NCBI GenBank assembly: GCA_902728285.1
Contig: CACVBU010000597.1
Coordinates: 648,215 to 712,214, forward strand
Source: Clytia hemisphaerica
Taxonomy: Eukaryota; Cnidaria; Hydrozoa; Leptothecata; Clytiidae
Direction: 5' to 3'
DNA length: 64,000 nt
Position 1 is the stretch's first letter. The number at the start of each line of letters is the position of its first letter. Positions 53,993 to 63,966 of the stretch are shown one piece after another. The notes under the pieces were generated by a model. The model did not search any database, was not told where the DNA came from, and worked only from the letters and a program-made list of their open reading frames with translations. The position numbers and the translations under genes were made by a program.

Positions 53993-55484
53993 CTGTTCGT
54001 AGGCGGTCCAACAATTCTTGGTAAGCTTTGTCGGTAATCCTCATCTGCTGATCAAGAAGGACAATATGAGTTAGTTGTTTCCAAATTGATCTGCCCAATT
54101 CTCTTTGAATAGATGACTGGCTAGTTGAAGAAGGTATTTCATTGCTGTTGTATCTCCAAAACAGAGGTGTATCCAAGACAGGTGGGAACTGGGTGAAATC
54201 CCCAAAATAAATAATGTCGATTCCACCAAAAGGGATATCTGGATTACTGTGTTTTGCACGTGTGACGTTGCTGCTAAATTTAGCCAAAAGCCGACAACCA
54301 ACCATCGAAACTTCGTCAAGCAATACTGTCTGAACATGCTCCCACTTATCCTCAAGTTTTGCTATTTTGGTGTTTCTTAGTCCTGCCAAAGAGGTTATTG
54401 TGCTACCACCAATATTATTTGCTGCAGTCCCCATGAAGGCGCATAAACGAAGTTGATGTCTTATCTTTAATTCATCATGAAAATAAACGATGGCCTTAAT
54501 GACTTGGCTTTTTCCTGTGCCCCCAGGTCCTCCAACATACGCCATAACTTGTTCGGTATCTTCATTACGTATTCTTTTGACGATGTTAGACGTTGCAAGT
54601 CGAAAAACTCTTTCTTGTTTCTCGTTAAGAGAAAACTCTAGCACAACATCATCGATGACATTTTCAATATCTGTTTCTTGACGTTCAACATTGAAGAGTA
54701 TAGAGTTCTCGCGTGTCCGGTTTGAAGCATCTACATCCAGTGTGGTATCTTCACAAGTATTTGCAAACATGTTTTCCATTTCTTGTTCATTGAGAGACTT
54801 AATTTCCTTCTTCCAATGAAGTTGCTGTGATGTTGGAGCGATAAATTCATCGAATGAAGAAGATTCGTGCGATGATTGCGACTGACTGGCCCACCCACTA
54901 GATTCAATGATATCCAAAGCTTGGGATGTTAGCACGTCTAATTCCTGTGATCGAATAAGTGTAATTTCATTTCGAGTCTCCTCAAGAGTGAAATCGATTT
55001 CTTCTTCGTTATCATGGTTTCCTTCAAAAACATCAGGGCTACGCACTTGAATGCTTTCTTCTTTTTCTTTCATACCAATATGCATTTCTTTGATGTTCCA
55101 AATAAAACCAATACTTTCCTTAAAGTCAGTGTTCATATAAGTTTCTTCCCAGCTAATTCCATTGTATAGCTGATCAAAATTCGAGAAAGGTTTGAAGAGT
55201 AACAACATAAAAGTGTAAAATTTTTCCTTGTCACCATCTTCACTGGGTGGTAGGAGTGATAGGGCTGGGATGACTGCTTCTGCCCTTTCAATTTGTAAAT
55301 GGGTTTCTGATTGAGGGTGACCTTCGGCAAAAAGGTATCGTGGCTGCGGTTTGCGTCCCCTGCCTCCTGTCTTTTTGGAAAGTTTTCTCTTTTCTTCATC
55401 TGATAATTTAGCTTTGTAAATTTTGGAGCAGTAATTATAGAGACAAAATATCGGATAGCTCTGACCCTCTATTGATGTAGTCAA
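53993..55484 (-). CDS. Helitron PIF1-type helicase, N-terminal exon
   Basis: Begins in YNYCSKIYKAKLSDEEKRK; the preceding frame (about 55545-55450) supplies NEGLVLVNLMVDYINRG. Motifs are GGPGGTGKSQVIKA (Walker A), VLLDEVSMVG (Walker B), YFGDFTQFPPV (motif III) and LLDQQMRI (motif IV). It unwinds DNA during rolling-circle transposition. The frame is open for 497 codons up to the intron donor at 53992. Confidence 0.85.
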
Positions 55485-55555
55485 CCATTAGATTAACCAA
55501 AACCAACCCCTCATTTCCAAGTGTTATGTTATAGCCCACTTGTGTTTGTTGTTCT

Positions 55556-57673
55556 TCATCTTCCTCGTTTTTCGAATACTTCGTCAAGACAATCGAATCG
55601 TCGCATTTCTTCGTGCACCCATGCTAAACTGGAATGCAAGTTCAATCGGACAAAAGAATGAGACGTCTTCTTGTCGGAATTTCCCAATAAAAAGTGACAA
55701 ACGTGCGACCCTGATATCTCTACTTCTGTAGTTATCCTATTAAGGCATTTTGTAATCAACATCTTGGAACGGCTTATATAATCACCTGGTACATTAGCGA
55801 TATCCATTTTTTTCCTCGAAGCTGCAATAAGCGGAAGCATTTGGTGGGTTGAGAGTTGCGACTTGGTGGCATAATCAGTCATATAAAACACACAAGCCTT
55901 ACCGTCCTTTCCACTAGGGATAAACTTGATGTCGTGGTTGCTTCTGATGCATGTCATGACGATCGGGTTGTAATTGTTTATAATTGGGCTCGTTCTTTTT
56001 AATTTGATTTCGTTCTCGGTTATAACCGTTTCAGGGTAAAGGTCACGTGGAAACCCAAACCTGCATTCTCGTGATTTACCATACTTGTAACAGGTGAATG
56101 TATGTCTGTGCGTATTTGCGACTTTTACAAGCTTATTGACATCATTGGCAAGTTCTTCAGCAAATTCTTCTGTCGAGGGGTTCACGGGTCTCCGCAATGA
56201 TATTTCAGAAACTTCTACTTGAGGTACTGTTTGAACATCGTCCATGTAGCCTTCTTTGATGATCGATTCTAAATAATTCACCAAATCGTTCTTGAAAATA
56301 TCATTCTGTAGCTCAGTCTCTAGATCAGTAATTGCTTTAAAACCTACCAGCCAGACCAGCATGTGAATATGTAACGTGCCAGTTCCTTGCTCCTCTATGC
56401 AACCATAGTATGCTGATGATGTCCCAAAGATACCACCACCTGATTGGTGATATCCTAACAAATACGAAGTGAAAGCATTTACAACGATATTGAAATATCT
56501 AGCAGCAGAGACAGGGTCATTTGCTACGTATCTTGCTCTATCAATAGTGGATGGTAGATCTGATGCTGATATCCTGCTGAAATCGATTTCATTCCCATTT
56601 AAAGAGAGGAAAATTGGTGAATGGACAACTGCGGGGCTTATTGTTATCCATAATGGTGGCGTCCCATAACGTATCATCAAACCAAAGATTTCCCTCCTGT
56701 AGCTTTGCTTGCAAAAAGGTGAACCTCGAATGTGTGATCCAGTTGAAGAAAGACTTTTCATGAGTGTTTTAATGTTTGGATCTGTAATTGTCGTTTTATT
56801 CTCAAAAGATTGCAACATCTGTACCAAATTTCCTTGCGTGATTCTAGCAATATCAGCCGCTGAAGAATGAAAATTGGGTCTTCTAATCAAAAGTGAGGTG
56901 TGAAGAGAAACGTCGCGCTTCTGGAGAACATTGAAGATGTGGAATTTAAAAGAAATATCCATGCTAAACCTTTTATCAGCAAGTAGTAACATATGACGGA
57001 TGTATGTTTTCAAACTAACAGGTGGGTGGCGCTTGATTTCTGGACCCCCTAATCCATAAGGAAACAACCAAGGATAGGCACCGACCCATAAAACAGGGTT
57101 ATTGTAATCTGTGACAGGTAGAGCGCCATGCGGGACGTACATTGCCCCTTGGAGTGAATGGACTGCAGCAGAAACTTGTTCTTTGGAATGCACAGATGAT
57201 CCATTGACATCAACCACGCCAGATGATTCCATAACCACAAAATCAGAAGTGGTGCTTTCATTGTCAGCCTCACTGAGGTCCATCTGTGGTGTGTAATTTG
57301 CGTGTTCCTTCCCGTCCTCATCATCTGGATCTTCGTGTGATGTTATGGTGGATAGAATTGCATCAGGTACATCATCGTCAGGCAGATCGACAGACGATAA
57401 AATGACATCAGAGTAAAGTGGGTGGTTGGAAATTAAGAAGTTCAATGCATCATAAATCTTTTGCCGTCTCACTTTGAATACTTTTTTTAAAAGTTCTCTT
57501 GACGGAGCACCATTACCAATAAAAACAACCTTCAAATGGTCTGCCAAAATTTTTGGGTTCGCTGGTAAACTTTCAGCAATCTTGGCAACGTCTTGAGGAA
57601 ATGTGATTGTATTTCCTTTTATTGCTGATTGTGCAGTTCCTGGACCGGCAAAAGACCGAAAGCGTTGTGACAT
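55556..57673 (-). CDS. Helitron Rep protein: N-terminal domain and HUH endonuclease
   Basis: 705 codons. It starts with the end of the DUF6570-like block (RSFAGPGTAQSAIKGN). Then NPVLWVGAYPWLFPYGLGG marks the Helitron-like N-terminal domain. GTGTLHIHMLVW near residue 434 is the HUH metal site, and FYMTDYATK near residue 596 has two Tyr three residues apart, the Y2 nucleophile pair. Cysteines in FTCYKYGKSRECRFGFP form the usual Cys-rich stretch. It nicks and rejoins single strands during transposition. Frame intact within this segment; linked upstream and downstream by frame shifts. Confidence 0.88.
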   Translation of the reverse strand: MSQRFRSFAGPGTAQSAIKGNTITFPQDVAKIAESLPANPKILADHLKVVFIGNGAPSRELLKKVFKVRRQKIYDALNFLISNHPLYSDVILSSVDLPDDDVPDAILSTITSHEDPDDEDGKEHANYTPQMDLSEADNESTTSDFVVMESSGVVDVNGSSVHSKEQVSAAVHSLQGAMYVPHGALPVTDYNNPVLWVGAYPWLFPYGLGGPEIKRHPPVSLKTYIRHMLLLADKRFSMDISFKFHIFNVLQKRDVSLHTSLLIRRPNFHSSAADIARITQGNLVQMLQSFENKTTITDPNIKTLMKSLSSTGSHIRGSPFCKQSYRREIFGLMIRYGTPPLWITISPAVVHSPIFLSLNGNEIDFSRISASDLPSTIDRARYVANDPVSAARYFNIVVNAFTSYLLGYHQSGGGIFGTSSAYYGCIEEQGTGTLHIHMLVWLVGFKAITDLETELQNDIFKNDLVNYLESIIKEGYMDDVQTVPQVEVSEISLRRPVNPSTEEFAEELANDVNKLVKVANTHRHTFTCYKYGKSRECRFGFPRDLYPETVITENEIKLKRTSPIINNYNPIVMTCIRSNHDIKFIPSGKDGKACVFYMTDYATKSQLSTHQMLPLIAASRKKMDIANVPGDYISRSKMLITKCLNRITTEVEISGSHVCHFLLGNSDKKTSHSFVRLNLHSSLAWVHEEMRRFDCLDEVFEKRGR

Positions 57674-59079
57674 ACATTTTTGGGCGATAAAATGCTATCA
57701 ATAATTTTTTCTGGTAAGGTCAAGTCGCAAAGCTCGGGCGGTGCTTTTCCAAATTGAAAATGATTAGCAATACTTAACGGTGGTAACTTTCCATTTTGTA
57801 GATGATGCAAACATGCTTTGCAACAGACAACATTCTGTTCATCGGTCCCACTAGATGATAAGATCAAAGCATCATGTTTATATTCTTCTAATATCTCACC
57901 GTCAAACGAATCTTGAGATAGGAGTTCTTTACTTGGTACGTCTTCAATGAAGAATTTTTCAAAGTCTTGAACTGATTCAGCACATACGGCGCATTCAACT
58001 ACACTCAGGGATTCATTTGATGTTGCTTGGATGAATTTTGTCAGACAGCTCATTTTATGCTCTTCAGTGACTTGAGGAGGAAATGTTATTTCAGATTCTT
58101 CTGTTTCTTTGTTTCTGCTAGCTGCGGTCTTTGCTGCATTTTTCTGTTGTCGCTGTTTCTTCTTTCCTTCTGTTTCTTTGTTTCTGCTAGCTGCAGTCTT
58201 TGCTGCATCTTTCTGTTGTCGCTGTTTCTTCTTTCCTTCTGTTTCTTTGTTCCTGCTAGTGGCAGTCTTTGCTGCATTTTTCTGTTGTCGCTTTTTCTTC
58301 TTTCCTTCTGTTTCTTTGTTTCTGCTAGTGGCGGTTTGTGTAGCATTTTTCTGTTGTCGCTGTTTCTTCTTTTCTTCGGTTTCTTTGTTTCTGCTAACTG
58401 CAGTCTTTGCTGCATCTTTCTGTTGTCGCTGTTTCTTCTTTTCTTCTGTTTCTTTGTTCCTGCTAGTGGCGGTTTGTGTAGCATTTTTCTGTTGCCGCTG
58501 TTTCTTCTTTTCTTCTGTTTCTTTGTTCCTGCTAGTGGCAGTCTTTGCTGCATCTTTCTGTTGCCGCTGTTTCTTCTTTTCTTCTGTTTCTTTGTTCCTG
58601 CTAGTGGCGGTTTGTGTAGCATTTTTACTCTTTTTTTCTCTTCTTGTCTGATATGATTCAGCAGATCTCTTTTCTTTTATGTATAAGCTTGCCTTTTCCT
58701 TTCTTTCTTCAGCTATTCTTGCGGGTTCTCTTCTTCTGTAATCGCTCTTTCGTTGAGCAGTCTTTGATATCTGATTGGAAAAGTATGATGCCAAATCTTT
58801 CTTGACCACAGGATGAATTGATTGATTTTCCTCTAACAAACGATCTATCTGACGATTTTCAGCATAGTTACTTTCCAATTGTTGAGTTGGGACAGAAGAC
58901 AGTATTTCACGGTCAATGACTTCAGATTTTTGATAAATCAACAAATAAGGCGTTGAATTATCATTTGATGTAGAGTGAAACTTGTGGAATCTCTCTGATA
59001 TCCTGATCATTTGTAAGGTACCATTTCCCATTCCGTTTGACTGATGAAGTGTAATGTCCAGTATTCGGGTTCTGTCCAC
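57619..59079 (-). CDS. Helitron repeat-rich linker and DUF6570-like zinc region
   Basis: 486 codons. The first part holds the end of the USP fold (PYLLIYQK near 58940). Then eight tandem ~22-residue units such as KKQRQQKDAAKTATSRNK, highly charged and probably disordered or helical. The C-terminal third has CAVCAES and VVCCKACLHHLQNGKLPP, the cysteine pattern of DUF6570, which precedes the Rep domain in many Helitrons. The 66-bp DNA repeats (58105-58620) are similar enough to vary in number. The frame passes to the Rep ORF by a shift near 57690. Confidence 0.75.
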   Translation of the reverse strand: MDRTRILDITLHQSNGMGNGTLQMIRISERFHKFHSTSNDNSTPYLLIYQKSEVIDREILSSVPTQQLESNYAENRQIDRLLEENQSIHPVVKKDLASYFSNQISKTAQRKSDYRRREPARIAEERKEKASLYIKEKRSAESYQTRREKKSKNATQTATSRNKETEEKKKQRQQKDAAKTATSRNKETEEKKKQRQQKNATQTATSRNKETEEKKKQRQQKDAAKTAVSRNKETEEKKKQRQQKNATQTATSRNKETEGKKKKRQQKNAAKTATSRNKETEGKKKQRQQKDAAKTAASRNKETEGKKKQRQQKNAAKTAASRNKETEESEITFPPQVTEEHKMSCLTKFIQATSNESLSVVECAVCAESVQDFEKFFIEDVPSKELLSQDSFDGEILEEYKHDALILSSSGTDEQNVVCCKACLHHLQNGKLPPLSIANHFQFGKAPPELCDLTLPEKIIDSILSPKNVCHNAFGLLPVQELHNQQ

Positions 59080-59971
59080 TGTGCCAGATGATACATTTCA
59101 AGAAGAAGTTTTCAAATTGGATTATGTTTTCTTCTATTACGATGTTGGGGAAGATCTTCCGGCTTTCACCATAGATATCATATCGGAATAATTTCAGCTG
59201 TATGACCAATGATTCGGAAACATCTGCAAGAAGTGACGCTTTGGTACAGTGGCCACGTTTACCACATCCACCATATCGCATGTCACAAAAATAATCTTCT
59301 TGTGGAAGTCCGTATGCGTTGAAATGGATGTCCAGTAACTCTTGCACGGATTGCTGTTCGTTGGTATCATTCGGAATCAATTGTAAAATGTTCTGTTTCT
59401 CGTCTCTCTCAACTCTTTTGTTACACCCTGTATCAAAAATGCCAGGCCTTCTTTCACATACAATAGATTCCTTGATGGTGAAATCAAACATGCTAGGTAC
59501 CGGGAAGCAGTGCTCAAGGAGATAATTAAGGCACTCCGGAACGTCATACTGAGTTCCAAATGTGTAGTTCCCAAGATTTAAGCTCCTAATGTGCACAGAT
59601 GTTTTGATGATTGTTTGTGTTTTCATCTTGTTGTACAAATCTTTTAGTGTTCTTGTGATGTGATTTTCATTTTCACTTTGCTCCAGGTAATCACGAAACC
59701 CCTTTATCGACACAAGTCCTTGAAGAATTGCATTGAAGAAACAAACATTGACTCCTTCGTTCATCAATTTTACTGGCACGTTTGGAATGGATGAGTGGCA
59801 GGGGACTCTACTCTCTTCCCCAGTTGTCGATTGTTGTTGAACTGGTTGCTGATGATTTTGACCGATTTCTTTTGATATCAAACGCTTCTTTTTGGTATCA
59901 GTGATTTGGTGTAACTTGAAGCTATTGATTTTTCTTTTCTTGCTTGGCGTAACCATGTCACTATAAACCAC
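58961..59971 (-). CDS. Helitron-borne USP (C19) deubiquitinase-like domain
   Basis: 336 codons. A basic N-terminus (TPSKKRKINSFK, possible nuclear signal) precedes a USP domain: Cys box NEGVNVCFFNAILQGL, central CNKR and CDMRYGGCGKRGHC finger-like cysteines, and a His box NTGHYTSSVKRNGKWYLTND with the catalytic Asp. After PQVSLYIK the frame shifts; the adjoining frame completes the fold with PYLLIYQK. All catalytic residues are present. It could protect the Rep-helicase from ubiquitin-dependent destruction or cleave it from a precursor; both are inference. Confidence 0.78.
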   Translation of the reverse strand: MVYSDMVTPSKKRKINSFKLHQITDTKKKRLISKEIGQNHQQPVQQQSTTGEESRVPCHSSIPNVPVKLMNEGVNVCFFNAILQGLVSIKGFRDYLEQSENENHITRTLKDLYNKMKTQTIIKTSVHIRSLNLGNYTFGTQYDVPECLNYLLEHCFPVPSMFDFTIKESIVCERRPGIFDTGCNKRVERDEKQNILQLIPNDTNEQQSVQELLDIHFNAYGLPQEDYFCDMRYGGCGKRGHCTKASLLADVSESLVIQLKLFRYDIYGESRKIFPNIVIEENIIQFENFFLKCIIWHSGQNPNTGHYTSSVKRNGKWYLTNDQDIREIPQVSLYIK

Positions 59972-60119
59972 AAAAAAACGAAGATTATTTGTCTAATGTA
60001 TGAAATTTAAAAATATACGTACGAGTCATGAAGAAAAAAAACACCCAAAAATAAAACTATGTAAAACTTTTCAAAGAGAAAGCTGAAAATAATCTGGATT
60101 TTAACTTATATCAATTATT
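59972..60119. other. 5' flank of the Helitron ORFs
   Basis: Short AT-rich stretch between the USP start and the satellite; no promoter recognised. Confidence 0.3.
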
Positions 60120-62490
60120 CTTACACTGAAGCCAAGAACTAAGTCAGCAAAGTGTTATCAAAACCAAGTCAGCAAACTGTTATTAAATCCAAGACTATAA
60201 TCAAAATAAGCCAGCAACTGTGAGCCTGAAAAATGGAAAAGGAACAAGTTATTAATGTCTGATAAATAAACAGAATACAGGCGATGGCATCCTCAAGTCA
60301 AATCTAAAAGAAAACTGACAAATATCATCTGGGTTTATCTTACTTAAATCTATCATCCTTACACTGAAGCCAAGAACTAAGCCAGCAAACTTTTATCAAA
60401 ACCAAGTCAGCAAACTGTTATTAAATCCAATCCAAGACTATAATCAAAACAAGCCAGCAACTGTGAGCCTGAAAAATGGAAAAGGAACAAGTTATTTCAA
60501 TGTCTGATAAATAAACAGAATACAGGCGATGGCATCCCTCAAGTCAAATCTAAGAGAAAACTGACAAATATCATCTGGGTTTATCTTAAATCTATCATCC
60601 TTACACTGAAGCCAAGAACTAAGCCAGCAAACTGTAATCAAACCAAAGTCAGCAAACTGTTATCAAAACCAAGTCAGCAAACTGTTATTAAATCCAATCC
60701 AAGACTATAATCAAAACAAGCCAACAACTGTGAGCCTGAAAAATGGAAAAGGAACAAGTTATTTCAATGTCTGATAAATAAACAGCAGAATACAGGCGAT
60801 GGCATCCTCAAGTCAAATCTAAGAGAAAACTGACAAATATCATCTGGGTTTATCTTACTTAAATCTATCATCCTTACACTGAAGCCAAGAACTAAGCCAG
60901 CAAACTGTAATCAAACCAAAGTCAGCAAACTTTTATCAAAACCAAGTCAGCAAACTGTTATTAAATCCAATCCAAGACTATAATCAAAACAAGCCAGCAA
61001 CTGTGAGCCTGAAAAATGGAAAAGGAACAAGTTATTTCAATGTCTGATAAATAAACAGCAGAATACAGGCGATGGCATCCTCAAGTCAAATCTAAGAGAA
61101 AACTGACAAATATCATCTGGGTTTATCGTAAATCTGTCATCCTTACACTGAAGCCAAGAACTAAGCCAGCAAACTGTAAACAAACCAAAAAAAAAGTCAG
61201 CAAACTGTTATCAAAAACCAAGTCAGCAAACTGTTATTAAATCCAATCCAAGACTAAAATCAAAACAAGCCAGCAACTGTGAGCCTGAAAAATGGAAAAG
61301 GAACAAGTTATCTTAATGTCTGATAAATAAACAGCAGAATACAGGCGATGGCATCCTCAAGTCAAATCTAAGAGAAAACTGACAAATATCATCTGGGTTT
61401 ATCTTACTTAAATCTATCATCCTTACACTGAAGCCAAGAACTAAGCCAGCAAACTGTAATCAAACCAAAGTCAGCAAACTGTTATCAAAACCAAGTCAGC
61501 AAACTGTTATTAAATCCAATCCAAGACTATAATCAAAACAAGCCAGCAACTGTGAGCCTGAAAAATGGAAAAGGAACAAGTTATTAATGTCTGATAAATA
61601 AACAGCAGAATACAGGCGATGGCATCCTCAAGTCAAATCTAAGAGAAAACTGACAAATATCATCTGGGTTTATCTTACTTAAATCTATCATCCTTACACT
61701 GAAGCCAAGAACTAAGCCAGCAAACTGTAATCAAACCAAAGTCAGCAAACTGTTATTAAAACCAAGTCAGCAAACTGTTATTAAATCCAATCCAAGACTA
61801 AAATCAAAACAAGCCAGCAACTGTGAGCCTGAAAAATGGAAAAGGAACAAGTTATTAATGTCTGATAAATAAACAGCAGAATACAGGCGATGGCATCCTC
61901 AAGTCAAATCTAAGAGAAAACTGACAAATATCATCTGGGTTTATCTTAAATCTGTCATCCTTACACTGAAGCCAAGAACTAAGCCAGCAAACTGTAAACA
62001 AACCAAAGTCAGCAAACTGTTATCAAAACCAAGTCAGCAAACTGTTATTAAATCCAATCCAAGACTATAATCAAAACAAGCCAGCAACTGTGAGCCTGAA
62101 AAATGGAAAAGGAACAAGTTATTTCAATGTCTGATAAATAAACAGCAGAATACAGGCGATGGCATCCTCAAGTCAAATCTAAGAGAAAACTGACAAATAT
62201 CATCTGGGTTTATCTTAAATCTATCATCCTTACACTGAAGCCAAGAACTAAGCCAGCAAACTGTAATCAAACCAAAAGCCAGCAAACTGTAATTAAACCA
62301 AAGTCAGCAAACTGTTATCAAAACCAAGACTATAATCAAAACAAGCCAGCAACTGTGAGCCTGAAAAATGGAAAAGGAACAAGTTATTAATGTCTGATAA
62401 ATAAACAGAATACAGGCGATGGCACCCTCAAGTCAAATCTAAGAGAAAACTGACAAATATCATCTGGGTTTATCTTAAATCTGTCATCCT
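60120..62490. repeat. Satellite, nine units of 238-280 bp
   Basis: Units begin CTTACACTGAAGCCAAGAAC at 60120, 60358, 60600, 60873, 61142, 61422, 61693, 61960 and 62229. Each ends with ATATCATCTGGGTTTATCTT. Length differences come from two to four copies of an internal ~23-bp piece (AAGTCAGCAAACTGTTAT). It lies directly upstream of the Helitron genes and may be part of the element or of its insertion site. Confidence 0.9.
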
Positions 62491-62906
62491 TATGCCTTCT
62501 ATTTTGCAAAAAGCTTTACAATAAATTAGATAAATATTACTGACCATGGGAATCCAATTCCCAAATCCAAGTTGATGAAGTTTTCCAATTTATCACTGAT
62601 TGAGACTTGAATTTTTACTGTTATTGTTTACTGTTTTGTTAAATCTGATAATAGAAATGAAAAACACTTGAAAGACCTAAATATTGGTGACTTAAAAAAA
62701 AAGAATCTTAAACTTATAGACCCAAAACTTGACTGAAACAACACAATAGCCCCCACAAAGCACTAGAATGAAGCTAAAATCAAAAAACTAAATTGGCGGA
62801 ACTTAAGCAAAGTCTAGTGTAACAAGTCTAGTGAAACAAATCTAGTTTAAACAAAATGGGAAAAATATTGAACATAATATTAACTTCTGACAAGACAGCA
62901 AAAATT
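62491..62906. other. No gene seen
   Basis: AT-rich; GTCTAGTGTAACA and GTCTAGTGAAACA repeat at about 62813-62845. Could be the 3' UTR of the ORF that follows. Confidence 0.3.
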
Positions 62907-63347
62907 TCAAAAATCACTGCCAAACAAGTCAACAAGAATTTCTTCTTCCTTTTTGTTTTGATCTTCCTCAGCTTTTTTGGCAAGCTTTAGTTGGAACATT
63001 AGCTCCTTGTTTCGAGCTTTCAGCAGGCGATTTTGCTTCTCCAAGAGCTCCAAATCTTTCATATTTTCTATTTGTCTTCTTTTGATTCGGTTAACTATGT
63101 CCTGTATTTCGGAGCTTTTGCTGTCCACCACTTCAGAGGGACTCTGCTGAAAAATTTTCTTCAGTGGAGGCGATTGGAGGTGTGTAGGTGTGAACAAAAT
63201 GTTTCTTTTTGGTGGGCGATTATAAGGTGTGTGCTTTGGGGTTGACGGTTGGATGATGGTGGAGGATGATGATGGTTGGGTGGCGGTGGGGGTTGATGGT
63301 CGGGTGGATGTGGAAATTGCCGTTGTCTTAGGAGTTGCAGTAGCCAT
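62907..63347 (-). CDS. Ser/Thr/Pro-rich protein with C-terminal coiled coil
   Basis: 146 codons from MATATPKTTAISTSTRPS to a stop after DLFGSDF. Residues 1-60 are Thr/Ser/Pro-rich; 75-130 form a long charged helix (DIVNRIKRRQIENMKDLELL then KQNRLLKARNKEL), a clear coiled coil; the end is acidic. No family recognised. Similar small coiled-coil ORFs accompany mobile elements, and it lies on the same strand as the Helitron, 3 kb upstream, so it may be an accessory gene. The open frame and clear domain layout support it as real. Confidence 0.5.
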   Translation of the reverse strand: MATATPKTTAISTSTRPSTPTATQPSSSSTIIQPSTPKHTPYNRPPKRNILFTPTHLQSPPLKKIFQQSPSEVVDSKSSEIQDIVNRIKRRQIENMKDLELLEKQNRLLKARNKELMFQLKLAKKAEEDQNKKEEEILVDLFGSDF

Positions 63348-63389
63348 TTTTATTTTTATTTATTTTTAAATCTTTTCTTATTTTATGAT

Positions 63390-63910
63390 AACAAGGAACA
63401 AGTGTGCAAAATTTCAGCCAAATCCGACCGTTTTTGAAGTCTCCAGGCTGCCCCAAAGTTTTAACCTCGTTTTGGCGAAAACTCGTCCCCAGGCCCCAAA
63501 AATCAAAATTTTTGAAAAAATGAAAAAAACACCCCCAGATATTCACCCAAGGAACAAGTGTGCCAAATTTCAGCCAAATCGAACAATTTTTGAAGTCTCC
63601 AGGCTGCCCCAAAGTTTTAGCCTCGTTTTGGCGAAAACTCGTCCCCAGGCCCCAAAAATCAAAATTTTTGAAAAATGAAAAAAACACCCCCAGATATTCA
63701 CCCAAGGAACAAGTGTGCAAAATTTCAGCCAAATCCGAAGTTTTTTTTGAAGTCTGCAGGCTGCCCCAAAGTTTTTAAACCTCGTTTTGGCGAAAACTCG
63801 TCCCCAGGCCCCAAAAATCAAAATTTTGAAAAAATGAAAAAAAAAAACACCCCCATATTCACCCAAGGAAAAGTGGCCAAATTTTCAGCCAAATCGACAA
63901 TTTTTGAGTC
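63390..63910. repeat. Tandem repeat, four ~156-bp units
   Basis: Units begin AAGGAACAAGTGTGCAAAAT at 63393, 63549, 63703 and (degraded) 63864, with TTTTGGCGAAAACTCGTCCC inside. ORFs on both strands are by-products. The last unit decays into the microsatellite. Confidence 0.88.
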
Positions 63911-63930
63911 TCCAGGGCCCAAAGTTTGGG

Positions 63931-63966
63931 ACATACACACACACACAGACACACACACACACAACA
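63931..63966. repeat. (AC)n microsatellite
   Basis: About 17 AC dinucleotides with one CAGAC interruption and one missing C. Confidence 0.95.

Larger units (their letters stand above)
52972..59971 (-). mobile_element. Helitron with N-terminal USP-type protease
   Basis: Order on the minus strand: USP domain, Lys/Gln repeats, DUF6570-like zinc region, Helitron N-terminal and HUH Rep domains, PIF1-type helicase, about 2,300 codons in all. Five adjoining frames are linked by one good intron (53807-53992) and four single-base-type shifts (near 59010, 57690, 55540-55450 and 53676). Catalytic motifs of protease, Rep and helicase are all present. Either a recently dead copy or an active family with errors in this copy. 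Ends not found. Confidence 0.85.

Noticed and set aside
58027-58656. Long Leu/Phe/Ser-rich plus-strand ORFs resembling membrane proteins
   Set aside because: Antisense of the Lys/Gln repeat-coding region of the Helitron; hydrophobic only because Lys codons read as Phe/Leu in reverse.
60120-62490. Hammerhead ribozyme in the satellite units
   Set aside because: CTGATGA and GAAA core elements do not occur in the needed order in the units I read.
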